Source: [Clostridium] aerotolerans DSM 5434
GTDB lineage: Bacteria; Bacillota; Clostridia; Lachnospirales; Lachnospiraceae
DNA length: 64,000 nt
Direction: 5' to 3'
Assembly: GCF_000687555.1 (NCBI RefSeq)
Contig: NZ_JHWJ01000009.1
Span: 123,819-187,818 of the forward strand
The first letter of the stretch is position 1; each line of letters opens with the position of its first letter. The notes under the pieces were generated by a model. It ran no database searches and had not been told where the DNA came from. It saw only the letters and a list, made by a program, of their open reading frames with translations. Below are positions 34,022 to 41,926 of the stretch, in pieces. Position numbers and translations under genes: made by a program.

Positions 34022-34399
34022 ATGAAAGGGAGGGGAAATGCCATAGGGGTTCTTGAGACCACCTATTATGCCAATACCGTGGTAGTGGTCGATCAGGCTC
34101 TGAAAGCAGCTGAAGTGGAAATTGTAAGCTGTCATAAAAAGCTGGGAGGTAAAATGTGCCATACCGTACTGGCGGGGGAAACTTCCGCAGTAGATGCTGC
34201 CATGGGAGCGGCCAGAGAATCGGGACGTATGGTGGGAGAGGAAAACATAAAGGTAGCCGTCTCCATCAGCAATCCCCATCCGGAAATATGGAAGCTGCTT
34301 AACATGATAGAGATCCATGAAACAGAGAAGAATGAGGAAATTATAACAGAGGTATCAGGAGAAGAAGGAGGAATAGCAAATGGCGGAGACAGTAAATAA
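34022..34399 (+). CDS. Microcompartment shell protein with C-terminal acidic tail
   Basis: A 125-residue single BMC-domain protein ([20 protein letters not shown], pore-side [13 protein letters not shown], then SNPHPEIW). Two Cys flank the likely pore loop, which might bind a metal or iron-sulfur cluster. A Glu-rich tail of about 25 residues follows the domain. The stop overlaps the next gene by 20 bases, so translation is coupled. SD AAAGAGGTGGG precedes the ATG. Confidence 0.88.
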   Translation: MKGRGNAIGVLETTYYANTVVVVDQALKAAEVEIVSCHKKLGGKMCHTVLAGETSAVDAAMGAARESGRMVGEENIKVAVSISNPHPEIWKLLNMIEIHETEKNEEIITEVSGEEGGIANGGDSK

Positions 34400-34679
34400 A
34401 AAGGGTATGCTTGCACTTGGAATGGTTGAGACAAGAGGTTTAACAGCTTCCATTGAGGCGGCGGATGCCATGCTTAAGGCAGCAGATGTAGAGATGGTTG
34501 GAACAGAAAAGATTGGTTCTGGATTAGTGACTGTAATGGTTCAGGGCGATGTGGGAGCCGTAAAGGCAGCCGTAGAGGCAGGAGAGGAAGCAGCCTCCAG
34601 AGTAGGGGAACTGGTAGCAGTCCATGTAATTCCAAGACCTCATAATTCAGTGGGAGGAATCCTTCCATTTATAAAGTAA
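34380..34679 (+). CDS. Microcompartment hexamer shell protein (PduA/PduJ-like, second copy)
   Basis: A 99-residue BMC-H protein nearly the same as the one at 33717 ([52 protein letters not shown]), with an 8-residue N-terminal extension. The ATG overlaps the previous gene and follows AAGGAGGAA. It is probably a main facet tile. Confidence 0.95.
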   Translation: MAETVNKKGMLALGMVETRGLTASIEAADAMLKAADVEMVGTEKIGSGLVTVMVQGDVGAVKAAVEAGEEAASRVGELVAVHVIPRPHNSVGGILPFIK

Positions 34680-34695
34680 AGGAATAGAAAAACCA

Positions 34696-35352
34696 ATGGA
34701 ATGCAGGGAAGAGCTAATTGAGAAAATAACCGGAATGGTCATGGAGCAATGGGAACGCCTGCAAAAAGATCCCTATCAGGTCCCCGTAGGAATATCAGCC
34801 AGACATGTGCATCTGACGAGAGAACATGTGGAAAAACTGTTCGGTACTGGTTACCAGCTCACCCCTTATAAGGCACTAAGCCAGCCAGGACAGTTTGCCT
34901 GTAAGGAGCAGATTGCGGTCTGCGGACCTCTGGGAGACCTTTCAAAGGTTCGGATTCTGGGGCCGGAAAGAAAAGAAAGTCAGGTAGAGGTGGCTCTAAG
35001 CGACTGCAGAAAGCTTGGAATACGTCCTCCAGTCAGAACCTCAGGTGATTTAAAGGGAACTCCTTCTGTTCTTCTTAAGGGGCCTAAGGGAGAAGTTCTT
35101 TTAGAGGAAGGGACCATCATTGCAGACCGCCACATACATATGACACCAGAGGATGCCAAATGGTTTGGTGTAAGGGATGGGGAACGGGTAAGTGTGTTTG
35201 TAAAGGGGCCAAGGGGTGGTGTTCTTGATCAGGTGCTTATCCGGATTACCGGAGAGAGCCGGTTGGATTTTCATGTAGACATTGACGATGCCAATGCCTT
35301 TCAATTAGAACAGGGAGAATGGGTGACCATTAGAAAGGAAAATACCCGGTGA
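34696..35352 (+). CDS. pduL: Phosphotransacylase PduL family
   Basis: A 218-residue PduL-type phosphate acyltransferase (acyl-CoA plus phosphate to acyl phosphate plus CoA). The two beta-barrel halves carry the zinc-binding motifs ISARHVHLT and IIADRHIHMT. The N-terminal about 24 residues (MECREELIEKITGMVMEQW) look like an amphipathic encapsulation helix. It would recycle CoA inside the shell for the aldehyde dehydrogenase. Its stop overlaps the vertex gene start (GTGA). Confidence 0.94.
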   Translation: MECREELIEKITGMVMEQWERLQKDPYQVPVGISARHVHLTREHVEKLFGTGYQLTPYKALSQPGQFACKEQIAVCGPLGDLSKVRILGPERKESQVEVALSDCRKLGIRPPVRTSGDLKGTPSVLLKGPKGEVLLEEGTIIADRHIHMTPEDAKWFGVRDGERVSVFVKGPRGGVLDQVLIRITGESRLDFHVDIDDANAFQLEQGEWVTIRKENTR

Positions 35353-35609
35353 TATTAGGAACAATTATGGGAACTGTAGTTTCCACAAGAAAATGCAGGA
35401 ATCTGGTGGGATTTAAACTCCTTTTAGTAGAGCCTTACTATGGGGGAAAAGATAATATATTTGTGGCAGCTGATACCATGGGAGCAGGAATCGGAGAATT
35501 GGTTTTAGTAACCACAGACAATACCACCCAGTATGCCCTGGACCGTTCGGCACCAGTGGATGCCTATGTGGTAGGAATTGTAGATGCTCCGCCTCAGATG
35601 GGAAAGTAA
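35349..35609 (+). CDS. Microcompartment vertex protein (EutN/CcmL family)
   Basis: An 86-residue pentamer-forming BMC-P protein with MILGTIMGTVVSTRKCRNL, GAGIGELVLVTT and AYVVGIVD. It caps the shell vertices. The start is GTG 35349 overlapping the pduL stop, so translation is coupled. Confidence 0.94.
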   Translation: MILGTIMGTVVSTRKCRNLVGFKLLLVEPYYGGKDNIFVAADTMGAGIGELVLVTTDNTTQYALDRSAPVDAYVVGIVDAPPQMGK

Positions 35610-35625
35610 AGAAAGAGGGAATCGT

Positions 35626-36744
35626 ATGGGACAGGATGTGCTGCGGGTTCTGGCTGTGGACGACCCGGCGGTCAAGGGGTATTTGGATAAGGAGTTGGGT
35701 ATCTTTCATGATTGCCAGCAAAAAGTGGTGTTTCATACCATCCCCTGGGCAGATTATTATGCTGAACTAATGGAAGTATTTACGGGGAAAACAGAGTATG
35801 ATATCGTTATGGTGGCTGGTCATCTGTGGCTTAGGGATTTTGTGGAGAATGGAACTCTCAGTGAAATCGACTTTGAAGAAGAGGATATTCTGCCAGTCAT
35901 TGCAAAAGAGATGAGGTATCAGGGCAAAGCATATTTATCACCTTCCTTTTGTGATGGTCATATGATTGTATACCGTAAAAGTATTATTTCTCAGATCATG
36001 GGAAAAGAATTAGAGCCTGTGATCACACCATTGGAATATCTTCAAGTGGCTAAGTCACTTAACGACGTAACCGGAAAGCGTCTGGTGGCCATGAAGGCAC
36101 ACGAATCTGAAATATTTACAGACGCACTACCCTTCCTGCGCATGAATGGAGACGATGTATATGGGGAAGATGGTCAGCCGGTTTGTGACAGTAAGAACGT
36201 AATCGAAGGACTTCAGGCTTATTTAGATTTAAAGGACTTTGCCATGGAAGGAACAGAGCACTTTGGAAACGAGGAGATTGCAGATGCCATCCGGGAAAAT
36301 AAAGCGGCCATGGCTGTTACCTGGAGCGGGCAGCTGGGTGTGATCATGGAGGAAGGCTGTGTAGAACCGGACGATCTTGGCTTTAGCACCTTTACGGCTC
36401 CATGGAATGTGACCTGGTCCTTCGCCATTAGTTCCGGATGCAGACAAAAGGATGCGGCCAATGCATGCTTAAGATATCTTCGATCCAGTGCGGTAGACAA
36501 GGCCGTTGGAAGAAAAAGCGGTGCGCCAGTTAAGGGTTCAAGCTATGTGACAGGTGTTGCTGCCTGTCCCTGGTTCCCTGTGCAGAAACAGATGATGGAT
36601 TTAGCCAAACCCCTTCCATCCATTCATCGGTCCGGTGAGAAAAACGGGATTCTATACAAGAATATTTATCAGGCCTTTATCGGCAGAAAGACAGTGACAG
36701 AAGCAATGGAAGCAGCCAGGCAGGAGATAGACGCCATAATATGA
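35626..36744 (+). CDS. Solute-binding-protein-like protein without a signal peptide
   Basis: 372 residues from ATG 35626 (SD AAAGAGGGA). The fold pattern is that of family 1 extracellular binding proteins (YDIVMVAGHLWLRDFVENG, AMAVTWSGQLGVI, ACLRYLRSS), yet the N-terminus (MGQDVLRVLAVDDP) has no hydrophobic signal or lipobox. It therefore looks cytosolic. Located in the middle of the microcompartment operon and without permease partners there, it may bind an intermediate as a sensor, buffer or scaffold. Function is inference. Confidence 0.75.
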   Translation: MGQDVLRVLAVDDPAVKGYLDKELGIFHDCQQKVVFHTIPWADYYAELMEVFTGKTEYDIVMVAGHLWLRDFVENGTLSEIDFEEEDILPVIAKEMRYQGKAYLSPSFCDGHMIVYRKSIISQIMGKELEPVITPLEYLQVAKSLNDVTGKRLVAMKAHESEIFTDALPFLRMNGDDVYGEDGQPVCDSKNVIEGLQAYLDLKDFAMEGTEHFGNEEIADAIRENKAAMAVTWSGQLGVIMEEGCVEPDDLGFSTFTAPWNVTWSFAISSGCRQKDAANACLRYLRSSAVDKAVGRKSGAPVKGSSYVTGVAACPWFPVQKQMMDLAKPLPSIHRSGEKNGILYKNIYQAFIGRKTVTEAMEAARQEIDAII

Positions 36745-36757
36745 TAAGGGAGAAATT

Positions 36758-38092
36758 ATGAAGGTTGTAATAATAGGAGGAGTAGCGGCAGGAATGAGTG
36801 CCGCATCTAAAATCCGCAGACTGAGTGCCGAGACCCAGATTACTGTTTATGAAAAGGGAGGATTCCTTTCTTATGGGGCGTGTGGGCTGCCTTACTACGT
36901 GGGAGGTTATAATGATGACTATCGCAAGATGATCGCCCGCACCCGGGAGGCCTTTGAAGCAATGGGGATCCAAACCTATTTAAGACATGAGGCAACCTCC
37001 GTGAATCCAGAAAAAAAGCAGGTAGCTGTTAAGGATTTAGAGAGCGGAAGAGAATTTACAGATACGTATGATAAGCTTATGATCGCTGTGGGAGCAGATG
37101 CGGTGATGCCCCCGTTTCCGGGCAAAGACCTTTTAGGGATTCACCCATTAAAAAGCTTGGAGGACGGAATCTTTTTAAAAGAATTCGGGAAGATGGAAAA
37201 GGTGAAAAATGTGGTCATTGTTGGGGGTGGCTATATTGGTGTGGAATGTGCCGAAGCGTTTCTGCATATGGGAAAGAATGTCCGTATGATTGAAACGGCT
37301 TCCAGAATCCTTGCACCTTTTGATGAGGATATAGGAGTCTTAGCCCAGGAAGAGCTTAAGTTACAGGGAGTTATGCTTCATACCGGAGAGCGGGTGGAAG
37401 CCTTTCAAGGAGACGGACTTTATGTCAGTCATGTGAAAACGGATAAAGCCTTATATGAGGCTGATCTTGTGGTGGTAGCCGCAGGCATCCGGCCCAGCAC
37501 CGGATTCTTAAAAGGGACCGGAATCAAGATGGGAAAGAACGGGGCTCTGATGGTTGATAGGGAGATGAGAACCTCCATACCAGACATTTATGCAGCAGGA
37601 GACTGCATTCTTGTTTACAATGAAATAATGGAAGAAGACTCCTATCAAGCCCTTGGAACCGTAGCAAACAAATGCGGCAGGATCGCAGGAACCAATATAG
37701 CAGGCGGTCATGAAGCATTCATAGGAGCACTAGGTTCTGCTGCTATTAAGGTATGCAATCTGGAACTTGGACGCACCGGCATGGGAGAAGAAGATGCCAG
37801 ACGCTTAAAGGTGGATTATAAGACCGTGTTAGTAAAGGCTAACGATCATCCTGCATATTATCCAGACCCTACTCCCATCACCATTAAGCTGATTTACGAA
37901 AATGGTACCAAGCGGCTCCTGGGAGCTCAGACCTGCGGGGAAAAAGGGGCAGTTCTTCGAGTGGATGTGTTTGCTGTAGCCATTCACGCCAAAATGACAA
38001 CAGCAGAGCTTGGAATGACGGATCTAATCTATGCACCTCCATTTGCCGGGGTATGGGATGCCATTCAGATTGCCTGCAATGCGGCAAAATAA
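36758..38092 (+). CDS. FAD-dependent CoA-disulfide reductase / NADH oxidase family flavoprotein
   Basis: A 444-residue pyridine-nucleotide disulfide oxidoreductase. It has an N-terminal FAD site (VIIGGVAAGMSAA), a redox Cys42 in LSYGACGLPYY, an NAD site (VVIVGGGYIGVECAE) and the FAD segment IYAAGDC, plus the dimerisation domain. The single Cys and length fit CoA-disulfide or CoA-persulfide reductases and NADH oxidases. In this operon it could keep CoA reduced or regenerate NAD. It has no encapsulation helix that I can see. SD AAGGGAGAA precedes the ATG. Confidence 0.9.
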   Translation: MKVVIIGGVAAGMSAASKIRRLSAETQITVYEKGGFLSYGACGLPYYVGGYNDDYRKMIARTREAFEAMGIQTYLRHEATSVNPEKKQVAVKDLESGREFTDTYDKLMIAVGADAVMPPFPGKDLLGIHPLKSLEDGIFLKEFGKMEKVKNVVIVGGGYIGVECAEAFLHMGKNVRMIETASRILAPFDEDIGVLAQEELKLQGVMLHTGERVEAFQGDGLYVSHVKTDKALYEADLVVVAAGIRPSTGFLKGTGIKMGKNGALMVDREMRTSIPDIYAAGDCILVYNEIMEEDSYQALGTVANKCGRIAGTNIAGGHEAFIGALGSAAIKVCNLELGRTGMGEEDARRLKVDYKTVLVKANDHPAYYPDPTPITIKLIYENGTKRLLGAQTCGEKGAVLRVDVFAVAIHAKMTTAELGMTDLIYAPPFAGVWDAIQIACNAAK

Positions 38093-38120
38093 CTGGTAGA
38101 AAAAGAAATGGAGGCAAGGT

Positions 38121-38948
38121 ATGAGCAAAGTCATTTCATTGCAGGAGGCGGGGGTCCGGATCCATGACGGCGACATTCTTGGGATTGGGGGGAATGTGCT
38201 GCACCGGGCGCCTATGGCACTGGTTCGGGAACTGGTGCGCCAGAAGAAACGGGATCTAAAGCTGGTTAAGACTGCCGGAGCAATGGACGTTGATATGCTC
38301 TGCTTTGGAGATTGCGTGACCAGTGTAGATGCCGGATTTATCAGCTATGAAACAGAGTTTTCCCTGGCCGGACATTACAGAAGGGCAGTAGAGTCCGGTC
38401 TTATTAAGGGGAATGAGCATGCCTGCTATACGGTGATCTCTGCACTTCGGGCGGCCAGCTACGGCATCGGATTTATGCCAGTCAAAGGACTTTCCGTCAG
38501 TGATTTAATCGAGGCAAATGATTATTTTACCCGTATTTTAGATCCCTTTACTGATGAAATGGTCACTGTTGTAAAAGCTATCTGTCCAGATGTAGCAATC
38601 ATTCATGTTCAGGAAGCTGATGAGGAAGGGAATGCAAGAATTACAGGACCTTTATTTGAGGATGTCTTACTGTCACGAGCGTCTAAGAAGGTAATACTTA
38701 CGGCGGAGAAGATTGTTTCTGGCTCTGTGTTTTTACACGGAACGAAAAAGGCGGACATTCCTCATTTTCTGGTGGAAGCGGTGGTTCGGGCGCCCAGGGG
38801 TGCTGCCCCCGGTTCCTGTCCGGGATGCTATGACATTGACAGAACTGGCATCAGCAGCTTTAAGGCACTGAAAGATAAAGAAGGTCTTCGTACCTATCTT
38901 GAGGCTTTGGAGCAAGGGGATTACAAAGGATATGGAGGCAGAGCATGA
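38121..38948 (+). CDS. CoA-transferase family I alpha-like subunit (GctA type)
   Basis: A 275-residue protein resembling the alpha subunit of glutaconate/acetoacetate CoA-transferases: GDILGIGGNVLHRAPMALVREL, ITGPLFEDVLLSRASKKVI and a C-terminal CPGCYDIDR. The downstream beta-like gene overlaps its stop by four bases, so they form a complex. In this operon it could move CoA from the acyl-CoA product to acetate. Whether it is a true transferase depends on the partner, which lacks a clear catalytic Glu. Confidence 0.85.
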   Translation: MSKVISLQEAGVRIHDGDILGIGGNVLHRAPMALVRELVRQKKRDLKLVKTAGAMDVDMLCFGDCVTSVDAGFISYETEFSLAGHYRRAVESGLIKGNEHACYTVISALRAASYGIGFMPVKGLSVSDLIEANDYFTRILDPFTDEMVTVVKAICPDVAIIHVQEADEEGNARITGPLFEDVLLSRASKKVILTAEKIVSGSVFLHGTKKADIPHFLVEAVVRAPRGAAPGSCPGCYDIDRTGISSFKALKDKEGLRTYLEALEQGDYKGYGGRA

Positions 38949-39670
38949 TGGAAAAAAGAAGCCGGGTTTGTGATACCATGGTCTGTGCCATGGCACGAAT
39001 GATTCAGGATGGGGATAAGGTATTTCATGGAGTATCTTCCCACATGCCAATGATTGCTGTGCTCCTTGCCAAGGCACTTTATGCGCCGAATGCTGTACAT
39101 TTAAACATTCCAGGGGGTACTGATCCGTCTCCCAGAAGGCTAAAGAAATATACCAGCGCAGGCCCGGAACTTTTAGAAGGAGCCAGGTCCTCCTTTTCCC
39201 TGATGGAGGTCTTTGATTTGTCCATGAGAGGCGGCCTTGATGTGGCATTCCTAAGCGGTGTCCAGTTTGATGTTCATGGCAATGTAAATGCTTCTGTCAT
39301 TGGAGATTACCAGAGACCAAAAGTAAGGCTTCCGGGAGGGGCAGGAAGTGCTGTACTGATTCCCACAGCTAAGAAGGCCATCATCTGGAGGACAAAGCAT
39401 GATAAGCGTACTTTTGTTCCTCAGGTGGATTTTGTAACCACCAAAGGGAATGTGGACCGAATCATTACACCCTTTTGTATCTTTAAAATGGAACATGGGG
39501 AAATGGTGCTGGATACCATTCATGAGACCTCCAGTCTGAAAGAAGTGGAGGAAAACACCGGGTTTCCCATTCAATATATCAGGATTGCGTACACGCCAAT
39601 TCCTACCAAGGAAGAGCTTTTAGCATTGAGGCGCATTGATCCGGGTGATTTCAGAAATATAGAATTCTAG
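38945..39670 (+). CDS. CoA-transferase family I beta-like subunit, catalytic Glu not apparent
   Basis: A 241-residue GctB-type partner of the preceding protein (ATGA overlap). Recognisable segments are HGVSSHMPMIAVLLAKALY, GVQFDVHGNVNASVI and FKMEHGEMVLD. In active family I enzymes a conserved Glu sits in an E-x-G motif after the first strand; here the matching segment reads LNIPGGTDPSP with no Glu. This suggests changed chemistry (compare the hydrolase IpdAB) or a shifted active site. The identity of the fold is secure; the reaction is not. Confidence 0.8.
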   Translation: MMEKRSRVCDTMVCAMARMIQDGDKVFHGVSSHMPMIAVLLAKALYAPNAVHLNIPGGTDPSPRRLKKYTSAGPELLEGARSSFSLMEVFDLSMRGGLDVAFLSGVQFDVHGNVNASVIGDYQRPKVRLPGGAGSAVLIPTAKKAIIWRTKHDKRTFVPQVDFVTTKGNVDRIITPFCIFKMEHGEMVLDTIHETSSLKEVEENTGFPIQYIRIAYTPIPTKEELLALRRIDPGDFRNIEF

Positions 39671-39682
39671 GGAGAACATACC

Positions 39683-40852
39683 ATGGGGCATGTCAGGATA
39701 AATGCAGTAGGAACCAGTTTTTTTGGAAGAGGCTCGATTGGCCTTCTCCCGGAGGAACTTAAAAAACGAGGATTTAAGCGGGGGCTTATTGTTACAGATT
39801 CTTATCTGTTTGAAAGCGGGGCAGGGGACAAGGTAGGCTCTTATCTGCTAAAAGCAAACATGGAATATGCAATCTATTATCAGGTGCAGCCAAATCCTTC
39901 CGTAGATACCGTGAATGAATGTCTGCAGGCAGCAAAAGCGCTGGAGGTTGATTTACTGGTAGCTGTTGGAGGCGGGTCCGCCATTGATACGGCAAAGGCA
40001 GTAAGCATAGTACTGACAAATGGCGGCAGGATTGAGGAATTTGAAGGAGTGAACCGGTCTCAAAATCCGGGACTTCCTGTGGTGGCAGTAAATACAACAG
40101 CAGGAACCGGATCCGAGGTGACTTCCTTTTATATCGTCACCAATCCGGATAAACACGTAAAGATGTGCATGGTGGATCCTAACTGTATGGTGAGCATTGC
40201 TATCAACGATATTGATTTCATGATGGGCATGCCAAAAGGGCTGACAGCCTCCACCGGCATGGACGCTATGACTCATGCCATTGAAGCTGCGGTATCAAAA
40301 AGGGCCACTCCCTTTACAGATAAGGATGCACTTTGGGCTATGGAGGTAATCGGTGCTTATCTTCCGGAAGCAGTAAAAGACGGCAGCAATGAAAGGGCCA
40401 GGGAGATGATGGCGTACGCTGAATACAGTGCGGGCATGGCTTTTTCAAACGCCGGTCTAGGTATGGTTCATGCAATGGCTCATTCCCTTGGAGGACGCTT
40501 TAACCTTCCTCACGGTATTTGCAATGCAGTCTTGCTTCCTTATGTCATGGAGTTTAATGGAAGAGATGGGGAGGCTGCAAGAAGGTATCAGAAGGTAGCA
40601 AAGGGACTAGGGCTTACAGGAGCAGAAACCATGACAGGAGAAGCTGCCGTAAGGGAAACGGTAGCCTTTATCAGGCGGCTGTCAAGAAGAATCGGACTGG
40701 CAGAACGGTTGAAGGACCTTTCTGTGGACCCGGGGACATTTTATGAGCTGGCAGAAGGGGCAATGCTTGATGCCTGCATGGCTGACAATCCTTTCAGACC
40801 TACGGTAGATGAGGTAGCCGAAGTATATAAAAAAGCCTATGGCGGAGTTTGA
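39683..40852 (+). CDS. Iron-containing alcohol dehydrogenase
   Basis: A 389-residue type III alcohol dehydrogenase. It shows the NAD-binding GGGSAIDTAKAVS, the Asp/His metal ligands in DAMTHAIEA and HAMAHSLGGRF plus NLPHGICNAV. In a microcompartment it would reduce the aldehyde to an alcohol and reoxidise NADH: ethanol from acetaldehyde, or 2-(methylthio)ethanol from methylthioacetaldehyde. No obvious encapsulation helix. SD AGGGAGAA precedes the ATG. Confidence 0.93.
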   Translation: MGHVRINAVGTSFFGRGSIGLLPEELKKRGFKRGLIVTDSYLFESGAGDKVGSYLLKANMEYAIYYQVQPNPSVDTVNECLQAAKALEVDLLVAVGGGSAIDTAKAVSIVLTNGGRIEEFEGVNRSQNPGLPVVAVNTTAGTGSEVTSFYIVTNPDKHVKMCMVDPNCMVSIAINDIDFMMGMPKGLTASTGMDAMTHAIEAAVSKRATPFTDKDALWAMEVIGAYLPEAVKDGSNERAREMMAYAEYSAGMAFSNAGLGMVHAMAHSLGGRFNLPHGICNAVLLPYVMEFNGRDGEAARRYQKVAKGLGLTGAETMTGEAAVRETVAFIRRLSRRIGLAERLKDLSVDPGTFYELAEGAMLDACMADNPFRPTVDEVAEVYKKAYGGV

Positions 40853-40874
40853 TCAGGAAAAGGAGAGGGGTAAC

Positions 40875-41888
40875 ATGAAAAAGTTAATGAATGAACCGGA
40901 AAACTATGTAAATGAAATGCTGGAAGGAATCTATATCGCTCACCCCGATTATGTTACATATGCAGGACAAGACCTGCGCTGTCTCATCACAACAAATAAG
41001 GTAGAGGGAAAGGTGGGAATTGCCACAGGCGGTGGCTCCGGGCATCTGCCTTTGTTTTTAGGATATGTAGGAAAGGGAATGTTAGACGGCTGTTCTGTAG
41101 GCGATGTCTTCCAGTCTCCAAGCGCAGAACAAATGCTTGAAATAACAAAAAGGATTGATTCCGGGGCTGGGGTTCTTTATATCTATGGAAATTATAATGG
41201 AGATATCTTTAACTTTGATATGGCAGCAGAGATGGCGGACATGGAGGAAGGAATCCATGTGGAGTCAGTGGTTGCCGGAGAAGATGTGGCCTCTCCGGCA
41301 GCAGCCCCAGGAGAGAAAAATACCAGAAGAGGAGTGGCTGGAATCTTTTTTGTCTATAAGTGCGCTGGAGCAGCTGCGGCAGCAGGAAAAGATCTTTCTG
41401 AGGTAAAGAGAATTGCAGAAAAAGCTGCCTCTTTTGTGAGAACCATGGGAGTTGCCCTCACTCCCTGCACAGTTCCCAGAGTGGGCCATCCTGGCTTTGA
41501 AATCGCTGATGATGAGATGGAAATCGGTATGGGTATTCATGGAGAATCTGGAATCAGACGGGGAAAGCTGGAATCTGCAGACGAAATAACAACAGAGATG
41601 CTGGAAAAGATTCTTAAGGATATCCCTTATGAGCCAGGAGAAGCCGCCGCGGTTCTTGTAAACGGTCTGGGAGCCACACCACTGGATGAACAGTATATTG
41701 TTACAAGAAAGGTACATCAGATACTGAAAGAAAAAGGCATTTCAGTTTATCGTTATTATGTTGGGGAATATGTTACTTCTATAGAGATGGCTGGTTTATC
41801 CATTTCTCTGTTAAAAATAGACGAGGAGCTGAAGGGTTATTTGGATGCCCCGGCGGATACGCCATTTTTCAAACAGGGAAACGTGTGA
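40875..41888 (+). CDS. DhaK-like ketose kinase subunit
   Basis: 337 residues from ATG 40875 (SD AGGAGAGGGG); an in-frame ATG at 40839 lies in the upstream gene. The DhaK fold is clear: GGGSGHLPLFLGYVGKGML and the substrate-linking His in MGIHGESG. The usual GSGHEP is GSGHLP here, so the substrate pocket differs. Related divergent DhaK proteins act on tetruloses or other ketoses. It pairs with DhaL downstream, and no DhaM gene is present, so ATP may be the phosphate donor. Because the aldolase already gives DHAP, simple dihydroxyacetone phosphorylation would be redundant. Confidence 0.85.
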   Translation: MKKLMNEPENYVNEMLEGIYIAHPDYVTYAGQDLRCLITTNKVEGKVGIATGGGSGHLPLFLGYVGKGMLDGCSVGDVFQSPSAEQMLEITKRIDSGAGVLYIYGNYNGDIFNFDMAAEMADMEEGIHVESVVAGEDVASPAAAPGEKNTRRGVAGIFFVYKCAGAAAAAGKDLSEVKRIAEKAASFVRTMGVALTPCTVPRVGHPGFEIADDEMEIGMGIHGESGIRRGKLESADEITTEMLEKILKDIPYEPGEAAAVLVNGLGATPLDEQYIVTRKVHQILKEKGISVYRYYVGEYVTSIEMAGLSISLLKIDEELKGYLDAPADTPFFKQGNV

Positions 41889-41926
41889 ACTGACAGGCCG
41901 CTCACTGCGGCGGATGGGAGCGTAAT

